Source of the DNA: an uncultured bacterium
GTDB taxonomy: Bacteria; Verrucomicrobiota; Kiritimatiellia; RFP12; UBA1067
Assembly: GCA_902800055.1 (NCBI GenBank)
Contig: CADCCW010000008.1
Location: 41,246-105,245, forward strand
Length of the DNA: 64,000 bases
Reading direction: 5' to 3'
Below the pieces are notes generated by a model that did not search any database, was not told where the DNA came from, and was given only the letters and a program-made list of their open reading frames with translations. A program made the position numbers and the translations under genes. Below are positions 8,291 to 15,909 of the stretch, one piece after another. The stretch's first letter is position 1, and each line of letters opens with the position of its first letter.

Positions 8291-10696
8291 CTATTCTTCG
8301 TCGTTGAAGTCGCTGGTCTCGCCCGCGTTCTCGGCATCGTCGTCGCCGGACTTATCGCCATGGCCGTAGCCGTAGCCATATCCGTAGCCGTAGCCGCCAT
8401 AACCGTAGCCATAGCGTCCGCGGGACTTGCCACCGGGAGAGAACGCGGCGGCGGAGGCGACTTCAACGTCGTTCACCACCACGCCCAGGATGTTGGCGCC
8501 GGCCTCGGTGAGGCCGCGAGCGCAGTACTGGATTGGCTTGAAGCGGGTGCGGTCGGGGCAGCACATGACGATCACCGAATCGACCATCACCGAAAGCGAG
8601 ACGACGTCGCCCACGAGCCCGTAGGGCGGGGAGTCGACGATTACGCGGTCGTAGTTCTCGCGCGCCCAGTCGAAGAACTTGGGGATGACCGGCGAGCCGA
8701 AGATCGTGGCCGGCGAGATCCCGTTCGGCGGCGCGGAGGCGATGACGTCGAGGTTCTTGACTTCGGTCTTGTGCGCAATCGACGCGAAATCAGGCATGAC
8801 GCCCTCGGAACGCTGGAGGATGTGGGAGAAGCTGTTGCTCTCGTCGATGTCAAGGTTCCACACGCGGGCGAGACGAGGACGGCGCATGTCGAAGTCGACG
8901 TGCAGTGTGCGACGCCCAGACTGGGCATAGGCAATGGCAATCGAGGTCGAGGTGATGGTCTTGCCCTCGCCGGGCTGGGTGGAGATGACAAGGATGCAGT
9001 GCGAAAGCGGCTCGTAGCGCGGTGAGTCAAGCAGGTTCCGCAGCCCCGCCACCGCCTCGGAGAACTGGGAGTAGCGTTCGTCTATCAGGAACCTGGCCAC
9101 CTCCTCGCGCTTCTTGCGGCGGACGTGCGGCAGCACCGCCAGCACCTTGAGCGCAAGGCGGCCCTCGATGTCGGAAAGGCCGATCACCATGTCCTCGAGG
9201 TTGTCCATCATCAGCACGAAGAGCACGCCCAGCACAATCGACAGCAACGAGCCGGCGCCGAAGATGATCAGCGGGTCTGGCAGAACCGGCTTGGTCGGCT
9301 CGGTCGCGGGGCGCCCCACGCGCACGATCTCGTTGTTGGACTCCGCCTCGATGCGCGCCTTGTTCTCGTCGAGCAGCAGCCCTTCAAGGAGCCGGTTCTG
9401 CACCCCGAAGTCAGCCTCCAGCTGGCCGAGGCCGGATTCCGCCAACACGATCCGCTGCTCCACGTTGGCGAGCTCGTTGCGCAGCTCGCCCTGCCGCACG
9501 GCGAGGTTGGCGAGCTGGTTGTTCACCACCTGCAGCGTGGAGCGCCCGGTCAGGAGCGCACGCTCAGCGGCGTCGAGGAACCGCTGGCGCGCAAGCTCGG
9601 CGGCCTTCTTCTTCACCATCACCTCTGGGTGGTTCTCGGTATAGGCAAAGAGCAGCTTCTGGTATTCGCTTTCGGAGTCCTGATAGCCGTTGAACTCGGT
9701 GGCGATCTCCTGGGCGCGCGGGACGTTCACCGCCAGGCTGCCGTAGGAAGTCGGGTCCTTCTGCACCTGCGAAAGCATCTTCTCCCATTCGACGAGCTGG
9801 GTCTTCTCCGACTCGAGGGAGAGGATGTCGCTCGTCGCCTTCTGGAGCGACTGCTGCACCGTGTCGCGGGTGGAGCGGAGGTTGTCCACCTTGTTGGCTG
9901 TGCGGAAGTCCAGGAGGTCCTTGGCGATCTTGTCCACCATCCGCCGCTGCTTCTCGACGTTCTGGTGGATCTGCGAGACGGCCTTGTCGCAGCGGATCTT
10001 GTTCTCCTCCTCGGTGAACTTGTCGATCGACTTGGCATAGGCGTTGGCGAGCGCAGCGCAGAGGCGGGGCGACCCGGCGCGGACGGTGATGGTGATGAGT
10101 CGCGAGCGGCGAACGATGTCGATCTCGGTCTTGGCCAGGATGGCGATAAGCTCCTCGTCGGTGGCGGTGGAGTACGGATTGTCGGCCCGGTACTGCTTGA
10201 GGATCATCGCGGCAATCCGATCGGAACGCCAGTCCGGCATGCGGGTGTTGAACACCTCCTCGTAGTTGCTGCCGTAATCCGGCGAAACCTGATCGAGCGC
10301 GGTGCCGGTGCGCCCCGAAGTGCGCCTCAAGTCAATCGAAAACTCGCTCCTCGCCTCATAGACCGTGGGGGAGATGCGGTAGACGGCGAAGGAGATGATT
10401 GCGCCGACAAGGATGAACACGAAGACGGAAAGCCAGCGCTGCGACACGACGCGGAGCATGCGTCCAAGCGAAAGCGAGCCAATGATCATGCCCTCTTCGC
10501 CACCGGACGACCCTCCGTTTGTCCCATATGAACCATAAGAGCCATAGGAGCCATACGAACCATATGAACCGTACGCACCATAGCCTCCGGAATGATAATA
10601 CACGGGGGACCTACCGTCCATCGGATTCAACTTCGACGACCCGTAGTAGAGAGGCGAAGAGCCGGAATTTCCGTAATACAGGATTTTGTCAGACAT
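8291..10696 (-). CDS. Polysaccharide co-polymerase / BY-kinase (Wzz-Wzc type) with Tyr-rich tails at both ends
   Basis: 801 residues. After a 70-residue cytoplasmic head come membrane segment 1 (about 88-108), a Wzz periplasmic domain with long coiled coils (about 110-470), membrane segment 2 (PLIIFGAGSLLSIVLGVLFVL), and a BY-kinase domain with Walker A (STQPGEGKTITS), Walker A' (LHVDFDMRRPR) and Walker B (VIVDSPP). The C-terminus is the usual tyrosine cluster (eight Tyr in a YG repeat). Unusually, the N-terminal head also carries 13 tyrosines within residues 7-57, including seven in GAYGSYGS-type repeats. The role is control of polymer chain length and export by autophosphorylation. The start overlaps the upstream gene by 8 bases. 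Confidence 0.93.
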   Translation of the reverse strand: MSDKILYYGNSGSSPLYYGSSKLNPMDGRSPVYYHSGGYGAYGSYGSYGSYGSYGSYGTNGGSSGGEEGMIIGSLSLGRMLRVVSQRWLSVFVFILVGAIISFAVYRISPTVYEARSEFSIDLRRTSGRTGTALDQVSPDYGSNYEEVFNTRMPDWRSDRIAAMILKQYRADNPYSTATDEELIAILAKTEIDIVRRSRLITITVRAGSPRLCAALANAYAKSIDKFTEEENKIRCDKAVSQIHQNVEKQRRMVDKIAKDLLDFRTANKVDNLRSTRDTVQQSLQKATSDILSLESEKTQLVEWEKMLSQVQKDPTSYGSLAVNVPRAQEIATEFNGYQDSESEYQKLLFAYTENHPEVMVKKKAAELARQRFLDAAERALLTGRSTLQVVNNQLANLAVRQGELRNELANVEQRIVLAESGLGQLEADFGVQNRLLEGLLLDENKARIEAESNNEIVRVGRPATEPTKPVLPDPLIIFGAGSLLSIVLGVLFVLMMDNLEDMVIGLSDIEGRLALKVLAVLPHVRRKKREEVARFLIDERYSQFSEAVAGLRNLLDSPRYEPLSHCILVISTQPGEGKTITSTSIAIAYAQSGRRTLHVDFDMRRPRLARVWNLDIDESNSFSHILQRSEGVMPDFASIAHKTEVKNLDVIASAPPNGISPATIFGSPVIPKFFDWARENYDRVIVDSPPYGLVGDVVSLSVMVDSVIVMCCPDRTRFKPIQYCARGLTEAGANILGVVVNDVEVASAAAFSPGGKSRGRYGYGYGGYGYGYGYGYGHGDKSGDDDAENAGETSDFNDEE
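8358..8415. repeat. Short tandem repeat encoding the C-terminal YG tail of the BY-kinase
   Basis: Imperfect 6-base units (GCCGTA/GCCATA on the plus strand) encode Tyr-Gly dipeptides on the minus strand. The tract could expand or contract in frame and so change the number of phosphorylatable tyrosines. Confidence 0.85.
10525..10587. repeat. 9-base tandem repeat encoding the N-terminal YGS repeats of the BY-kinase
   Basis: Seven consecutive 9-base units (CATATGAAC, CATAAGAGC, CATAGGAGC and so on) encode the Tyr-Gly-Ser tripeptide on the minus strand. Two units are identical (10525-10533 and 10561-10569), and most of the rest differ at synonymous positions. Confidence 0.9.
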
Positions 10697-12053
10697 TGCG
10701 CTTGACCTTTGCGAAAGAGCTTGCGGAGACAGCCAGCATAAACATGAATGCGGTCATTGCGCCCGGAGCGAGCAGCGAAACCCCGGCCAGCGACTCCAAC
10801 GCCACCGCCGCCAGCACCAGCAGCCCGGCAAAGCAGGGCGGGGTCGGGAACTCCCCGGCAACGACACCTCCAACCGCGCGGCGCACATACGACGCAAGCA
10901 GCACCGCCAACGGAGCGAGAAGAAGGAACGCACCGATCGATCCGCGCTCGGCCAGCACCATCCAGAGGATGCCGAACGGCGCCTTCTGGAGCGGAGGAAT
11001 CGCCGCCAAATCCTCGGGCGAGGCAACGAAGCGCACCCCGTCGGCAAACGAACCCGCCCCCAGGCCAAGCCAAGGATGCTCCTTCCATATGTCAAGCGAA
11101 AGCCGCGAAAGAAGGCTATGCACCGAGAAGAAGCTTTCCGGCAGAAAGCCCTCCTCGCCTGCGAACGGCGCCAGCTTCAACGAGACCAGTTCGGAGGGAA
11201 GCGCCGTCATCGCGAGCGCAGCCGCCGCCAAGAAAAGGCCGATGGTGCCGATGATGAACACCAGCGACTCCCCCGGATGGCTAACGACGAAATTCCAGGC
11301 CGCGCAGTAGACTACCAGCAACAAGGCGGCAACGGCAAACACCAATGCCATCACCGGCGGCAGGAACGAGAACATTCCCGCTGCATTGCCGGCCACCCCG
11401 AAAACGTAGAGAAATAGGCTCCGATACCAGCCGCGCTGCAACCCAAGCGAAAAGGCGGAGATGCCGGCAAGCAGCGCGATGCCGAAGTAGACACCGGAAT
11501 AGGACGGATTGAAGAAAGAGCATTCCATTGCGGAGAGGACCGCGGCATTGCCGACGGCGGCCTCGATGCACAGCGCCACCGCCGCCACGCCCGAGAGCGC
11601 AGAGAAAACGAGCAGAAAGGCGCTCCGCGCCGCCCGCCCAAGCGCATGCCTGCACCCCTGAAGCACCACCAGAAGCGCCAGGCAGGCGGCAAACTCCATC
11701 CGCCCACAGCCATCAACGCTACCAGGCAGGAACTCAACCGAAGCGCCGCGCATCGCCCAGGCCTCGTTCTCGGCGTCGTACCAAGGGCCGACGCCGCCGT
11801 TCGCCATCCTGACCGCCGCCACCACAACCAGAAGCAGCATAATCCAGAACAGCGGATCAAGAGCCACCGCCTTGAGGACGCGCAGCCGCGCGGCGGAAAG
11901 GCTTTCGTCGCCGACGCGGGAAGGCTCGAGGAAGAGCCAGCACGCCGACAGCGCCGCGAGCCATATCGTGGCCGCCAGCGAAAAGAACTGCGGCGCGACG
12001 GCCAAAAAGGCCAGATGCGCCGCAAGTCCGTACTTGGCGATCAGCTTCTGCAC
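10689..12053 (-). CDS. O-antigen ligase/polymerase-like integral membrane protein
   Basis: 454 residues with about 11-12 hydrophobic segments throughout. The motif WKEHPWLGLGAGSF (about residue 335) is the signature of the Wzy_C/O-antigen ligase family and lies in a long periplasmic loop. Such proteins polymerise lipid-linked repeat units or transfer glycan on the periplasmic face. Between a beta-barrel gene and a Wzz/BY-kinase gene, the polymerase role (Wzy-like) is the better guess. It starts one base after the OM barrel gene ends and overlaps the kinase gene by 8 bases. Confidence 0.85.
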   Translation of the reverse strand: MQKLIAKYGLAAHLAFLAVAPQFFSLAATIWLAALSACWLFLEPSRVGDESLSAARLRVLKAVALDPLFWIMLLLVVVAAVRMANGGVGPWYDAENEAWAMRGASVEFLPGSVDGCGRMEFAACLALLVVLQGCRHALGRAARSAFLLVFSALSGVAAVALCIEAAVGNAAVLSAMECSFFNPSYSGVYFGIALLAGISAFSLGLQRGWYRSLFLYVFGVAGNAAGMFSFLPPVMALVFAVAALLLVVYCAAWNFVVSHPGESLVFIIGTIGLFLAAAALAMTALPSELVSLKLAPFAGEEGFLPESFFSVHSLLSRLSLDIWKEHPWLGLGAGSFADGVRFVASPEDLAAIPPLQKAPFGILWMVLAERGSIGAFLLLAPLAVLLASYVRRAVGGVVAGEFPTPPCFAGLLVLAAVALESLAGVSLLAPGAMTAFMFMLAVSASSFAKVKRNV

Positions 12054-12054
12054 T

Positions 12055-13323
12055 TTAGTATGTCAAGCGGAAACCGAGCGAAGCGCGAAAACGATCGTAG
12101 TCGTAGCTGGACGACCTGCTGTCGCCGTCGTCGAAGGAATGGCGGTACTCGCCGCGGCAGAAAAGCGCCAGGTAGCGGTTGAGGGTGTAGTTGAGGCCAA
12201 TGCGGAAGGTAAGAATGTCGAGATTGTAGTCCTGGGAACTGCCGAGCGTCGAATATTCATGGCCCTCGCGGCGATAGCAGATGTCGAACGTCGCGTTCAT
12301 CTTGCCGCGAACAAGCGACTTCGCGATACCCCAGCTCAGCGAGTCGGTGCGCTGGGAACTGCCGTATTCGCGCTCGGACGGCTGGTATTGGCTGGTGGCG
12401 AGGACCATCATGTTCCAGGTCTCGCCGATACGCCAGTTGCCAGATGCAGAATAGGTCATACCGTCGGTGGAATGGCCGCTGCCACCATACTCGAAGTGGC
12501 TCCAGCCGGCAAGCAGACGGTAAGTGATGCGCTCGGTGGCGAACGAACCGAAACCGGCCATAAGCGACCAGCTCTCGGAACTGTCGGAAAGCCAATTGCC
12601 GTAGCCCTGGCTGCCGTAATACCTGTTTGAGGTATTGTCCTGTTTGTAGCCCTGGTAATTAGCGCTTACGAGCAGGTCAAGCCACTTTGAGGCAGCATAC
12701 CCGATTTCGCCGCCAACCGTCCAGCGCGACCAGCCATAGAGCGAGTTCCTCTGGTTGGAGTTGTCGTAGTCAAGCCAATAGTAACCCCCATTGACGTTGG
12801 CGTGAATCTGCTCGGTGAACCGGTGCTCAAGCGCGGCACCAAAACGAAATTCCTTGGTGTCGCGCCCGTAGCTGCTGCCGTCGCTCAAGGTGATGTCGTC
12901 TATCGAGTTCATGAGGATGAAACTCTGGTTGAGCATGAGCGACCATCCACGCTCGTTCTTAGGCGCCGAGTCCCATCCGAAAAGAATCGACTCGCCGTAG
13001 TTGTGGTAACTGTTCTGGTTCGCGTGTCCGCCGCGCATATAGCCGTTGTAGGAATAGTTGCCGGCCAAATTCAGATACCAGCTCTCGGCCAGATAGTCGA
13101 GCGTGAAACCGGGGTTAACCGTCCAGATCACGTCATCCTCGCGATCTTTGCTGCACGTGACATTGCTGTCATACGTCGCCGAAAGCGCGAGGTACGGCTT
13201 GAGCGTAAGCCGCTCGCCGATCTTGATGCCAACGGGGCGGTCCATCGTCTCCGCCTGCGCCACCGCCGCCGTAAAGGCGATTGCGATGACCGCCGAGTGC
13301 CTGATGCTTATGTTCATTTTCAT
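12055..13323 (-). CDS. Outer-membrane beta-barrel protein of the exopolysaccharide module
   Basis: 422 residues. A signal peptide (residues 1-24, cut after AVAQA) is followed by alternating hydrophobic/polar strands rich in Tyr, Trp, Ser and Asn, ending in an aromatic residue (FRASLGFRLTY) as usual for barrel proteins. There are roughly 16-18 candidate strands. It resembles the outer-membrane beta-barrel proteins often found with Wza/BY-kinase loci. An export channel or adaptor for the polymer is inferred from context. AAAGGA precedes the ATG. Confidence 0.8.
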   Translation of the reverse strand: MKMNISIRHSAVIAIAFTAAVAQAETMDRPVGIKIGERLTLKPYLALSATYDSNVTCSKDREDDVIWTVNPGFTLDYLAESWYLNLAGNYSYNGYMRGGHANQNSYHNYGESILFGWDSAPKNERGWSLMLNQSFILMNSIDDITLSDGSSYGRDTKEFRFGAALEHRFTEQIHANVNGGYYWLDYDNSNQRNSLYGWSRWTVGGEIGYAASKWLDLLVSANYQGYKQDNTSNRYYGSQGYGNWLSDSSESWSLMAGFGSFATERITYRLLAGWSHFEYGGSGHSTDGMTYSASGNWRIGETWNMMVLATSQYQPSEREYGSSQRTDSLSWGIAKSLVRGKMNATFDICYRREGHEYSTLGSSQDYNLDILTFRIGLNYTLNRYLALFCRGEYRHSFDDGDSRSSSYDYDRFRASLGFRLTY

Positions 13324-13344
13324 ATCCTTTATTGCGACCTAAGG

Positions 13345-14280
13345 TTAGATTTCCTGCAACTGGTAGGGAGGAGCCGGAGGCACCGGCGTCGGCGTCGGCG
13401 TAGACGTAGACGAGGGGATCGGGACATCTCCCATGTCCTTGGCACCAGCGCTGGCGTCGATCGGGCTCTGGAATGTCGACCCCGCAGCGCCAGAATCAAT
13501 GTGCGGCTTCAAAACCTGAGTTCCCTCGACAAGATTGCCGAGCAGTGCATCAATCTGCTGCGGGCCGTAGAGTTTGAGGACGATGTCGAGGTTGGGCACA
13601 GCCTCGACATCGGCAGCGGAGAGAATCGGCTCGTACGACTTCTCGCGGCCGTCGCTCCCCAGCGCCGACGGAATCCACTCTTCCTGCGCCGCCTTGCGGT
13701 CCGCCTCGGGAATCTCCTGAAGCAACGTGTCAAGCAATGTATCGGGGGTGCCGTTCGATGCGCGCACCAGCATCAACAGGCCGAACACGTCACGCACCGA
13801 GGAGTTATCGGACGAATCGCTACGGGCGACAATCGCATGGAGCATCGCGGCCGCGCCCTTGGCGTACTGCTCGTCGGTGTAGGACGCGCGGTTGAAGAGC
13901 TGCTCGGCGAACTTCTCGTTGATCGCCGTAAGCGAGTCCACCGAAGCGGAGGCGTAGACCTCGGCAAGCATATTGGTTATGTCGCCATTGCTGTCCTTCG
14001 CCGCCCTGAGCGCCGCCGCGTTGGCCTGGAGGAACATCGCCGTCTTCTCCTCCTTGGAAGCCTGGCGCTTGGCAATCGCCGCGTTGACCTCCTTGAGGAA
14101 TGCGACTTGGTCATCCGCCGAAAGCGACTTCATCGTCGAGGCCATTGCCGACGGGCTGGAGATCGCATCGCCGATTCCGGCCCGGGCCTCGGAAAGCTGC
14201 ATCTTGCCGCTTTCGGCGGCAAATGCCGCGCACACCGCCGCCACTGCGGCGAGGCAGATGTTCATCTTGATTTTTGCCAT
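13345..14280 (-). CDS. Secreted protein of unknown function with Pro/Thr-rich tail
   Basis: 311 residues. A signal peptide (MAKIKMNICLAAVAAVCAAFA) is followed by a wholly helical region of about 240 residues rich in Ala, Asp and Ser. The last 30 residues are low complexity (SSTSTPTPTPVPPAPP). No enzyme motif seen and no family recognised. A good Shine-Dalgarno (AAGGAGAAG) precedes the start. It sits between the Wza-like lipoprotein and the beta-barrel gene in the same operon, so a periplasmic or surface accessory of export is plausible. Confidence 0.7.
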   Translation of the reverse strand: MAKIKMNICLAAVAAVCAAFAAESGKMQLSEARAGIGDAISSPSAMASTMKSLSADDQVAFLKEVNAAIAKRQASKEEKTAMFLQANAAALRAAKDSNGDITNMLAEVYASASVDSLTAINEKFAEQLFNRASYTDEQYAKGAAAMLHAIVARSDSSDNSSVRDVFGLLMLVRASNGTPDTLLDTLLQEIPEADRKAAQEEWIPSALGSDGREKSYEPILSAADVEAVPNLDIVLKLYGPQQIDALLGNLVEGTQVLKPHIDSGAAGSTFQSPIDASAGAKDMGDVPIPSSTSTPTPTPVPPAPPYQLQEI

Positions 14281-14319
14281 AGTCTTCTTCTCCTTGTTTG
14301 AGGTATCGTAAAGTTGAAG

Positions 14320-14997
14320 TCAGTACCACGTCTCCGGCACCCAGACGACGTCGCCGGCCCTGAGCAGCATGTCCTTGTCGGGACGCCCCTCCTTGCCGAT
14401 CTCCTTGAGGTCCACATACGTCCGATTCTGGCGACCGTCCCTGTCGCAACGCGTCACGCAGATCTTCGACTTGTCAGCATACGGCTTGAGTCCGCCCGCC
14501 ATCTGCAGCACCTTGGTGACCGGCAGATCCATCGTAGAGGGGATGTTCACCGGACCCGGCGTGGCGACCTCGCCAAGCACCGTCACCGTCCCCCATGGGC
14601 TCACACCATGGCCATCGTATGGTGCAAAAGTCACCGACACCTGCGGCTGGCGGTAGTAGTGCGAATACTCCTTGACGAGCTTCTTCTTCAGCGCCTCAAG
14701 GGTGAGCCCGTCGCACAGCACCGGCTCCTGCAGCAAAAGCGGCATCGTTATCTCCCCGTTCGAATCGACGAGCACGTTCATCGTGGTCGGCGGCGCGGCT
14801 GGAGTACCGACCTGGATGATCAGCGCGATTCCGGGGCGAATGCGCGGCCCGTCCCACCACTGCGCCACCACCTGCGTATCCACCGACTCGTCATGCGAAA
14901 ACATACGAGAAAACGAATCGCAAACACTCGTACAGCCGACTGCGCATATGCACAACGGCAGAATAACCGCGAACGGCTTTCTCGCTAATCTGAACAT
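14320..14997 (-). CDS. Polysaccharide export outer-membrane lipoprotein (Wza/GumB-like)
   Basis: 225 residues. A lipoprotein signal with lipobox (LCICAVGC, Cys about residue 22) is followed by a Poly_export domain (YRIRPG-like stretch WDGPRIRPGIALIIQV, then a VDSNGEITMPLL core) and a SLBB-like beta-grasp segment (VTVLGEVATPGPVNIP). It is shorter than E. coli Wza, with a single SLBB region. It would form the periplasmic/outer-membrane conduit. First gene of the export operon. The ATG is 8 bases after the -10 box with no ribosome-binding site, so the message is likely leaderless. Confidence 0.9.
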   Translation of the reverse strand: MFRLARKPFAVILPLCICAVGCTSVCDSFSRMFSHDESVDTQVVAQWWDGPRIRPGIALIIQVGTPAAPPTTMNVLVDSNGEITMPLLLQEPVLCDGLTLEALKKKLVKEYSHYYRQPQVSVTFAPYDGHGVSPWGTVTVLGEVATPGPVNIPSTMDLPVTKVLQMAGGLKPYADKSKICVTRCDRDGRQNRTYVDLKEIGKEGRPDKDMLLRAGDVVWVPETWY

Positions 14998-15005
14998 CGG
15001 TGCGT

Positions 15006-15035
15006 ATTATAGCAAAAATGGCGTCTGACCGTCAA
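15006..15035 (-). promoter_or_regulatory. Promoter of the exopolysaccharide operon (leaderless type)
   Basis: TTGACG (15035-15030), an 18-base spacer, extended -10 TGC-TATAAT (15014-15006). The ATG of the Wza-like gene is 8 bases downstream. One arm of an inverted repeat covers the -35 box. Confidence 0.85.
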
Positions 15036-15076
15036 GGGTACCCAGAAACTTTGTCACCCGACTGGGTGACGGTCAG
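15025..15076. promoter_or_regulatory. Inverted repeat over the -35 box; nested hairpin
   Basis: CTGACCGTCA (15025-15034) is repeated inverted at 15067-15076. A second stem GTCACCC/GGGTGAC (15053-15059 with 15064-15070) overlaps the right arm, so the two pairings exclude one another. It could be a terminator for the permease gene ending at 15073, a repressor operator for the polysaccharide promoter, or both. Function inferred. Confidence 0.5.
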
Positions 15077-15909
15077 TCGCGTTCCGACCTTAGGGCGGGA
15101 TCAAGCCGATCGCGCAGGAAATCCGCCAGGTGGTTGAAGGCGAGCACCAGGACGAAGATCGCCAGGGTGGTGAACGACATCTCCCACCACACCCCCTGCC
15201 AGAGCCGGGTGCGGGCGTTGTTGATCATCACCCCCCAGGAAGGCTCGCCCTGGACGCCGATCCCGAGGAAGGAGATGAACACCTCCGTCGCCACCGCCGA
15301 CGGGAAGCGGATAGACAGCTGGATGAGCGCGACGTGCGCGACGTTGGGCAGGATGTGCCGGAACATGATCCTCAGGTGCGAGTAGCCAAGCGTCCGCGCC
15401 GCAAGGACGTACGCCCGGCCGCGGTGCTTGATCGTCTCGGCCCTGACCGTGCGGCACGTCCCCACCCAGGTGGTGAGGCCGATGCCGACAATCACCCCGG
15501 CGAGCCCCTTGCCGACCACCAGCGCGATGGCGAGGATGAAGAGGAGCCCCGGCATCGAGGCGACGGTGGCGCAGAGCCAGACGACGATGGAATCAGTGCG
15601 CCCCCCGAAGTACCCGCCAAGCAGACCCAGCACCACCCCGAGCGGAATCGCGATGAGCGATGTGAGCACGCCGACGTAGAAGGCAATGCGCGTCCCCTGG
15701 ACTAGTCGAAGCGCCACCGAGCGGCCGAGGTTGTCGGTGCCGAGCCAGTGCTCGGCCGACGGCGGCAGGTCGCGCGCCGCGGTGTCGACGCGGTTGTACT
15801 CCGGCGTCACGTCGCGGAGCTGCGCGACGCGGTACTGCACCTCGCCGAACACGGCGGCGGCAAAGTAGACTGCGAGCGCCGCGAGGCAGAGCCTCACCGA
15901 AAGCCTCAC
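15073..15909 (-). CDS. OppC/DppC-like ABC transporter permease
   Basis: 278 residues with about six membrane segments. It carries the N-terminal HWLGTDNLGRSVALRLVQGT motif typical of OppC/DppC peptide-transporter permeases and the EAA-loop region (VLAARTLGYSHLRIMFRHIL). No ATPase, partner permease or binding protein lies nearby. It starts inside the end of the hybrid kinase gene (ATGA overlap). It may join a peptide transporter encoded elsewhere, or be part of a signalling unit with the kinase. The family call is firm, the substrate is unknown. Confidence 0.88.
   Translation of the reverse strand: MRLSVRLCLAALAVYFAAAVFGEVQYRVAQLRDVTPEYNRVDTAARDLPPSAEHWLGTDNLGRSVALRLVQGTRIAFYVGVLTSLIAIPLGVVLGLLGGYFGGRTDSIVVWLCATVASMPGLLFILAIALVVGKGLAGVIVGIGLTTWVGTCRTVRAETIKHRGRAYVLAARTLGYSHLRIMFRHILPNVAHVALIQLSIRFPSAVATEVFISFLGIGVQGEPSWGVMINNARTRLWQGVWWEMSFTTLAIFVLVLAFNHLADFLRDRLDPALRSERD

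Noticed and set aside
10525..10587. Short regularly spaced repeats resembling a mini CRISPR array
   Set aside because: Units are 9 bases, contiguous without spacers, and encode Tyr-Gly-Ser in the BY-kinase frame.
15000..15072. Transposon or attachment site suggested by inverted repeats
   Set aside because: No transposase, target duplication or integrase is near. The repeats fit an operator or terminator better.
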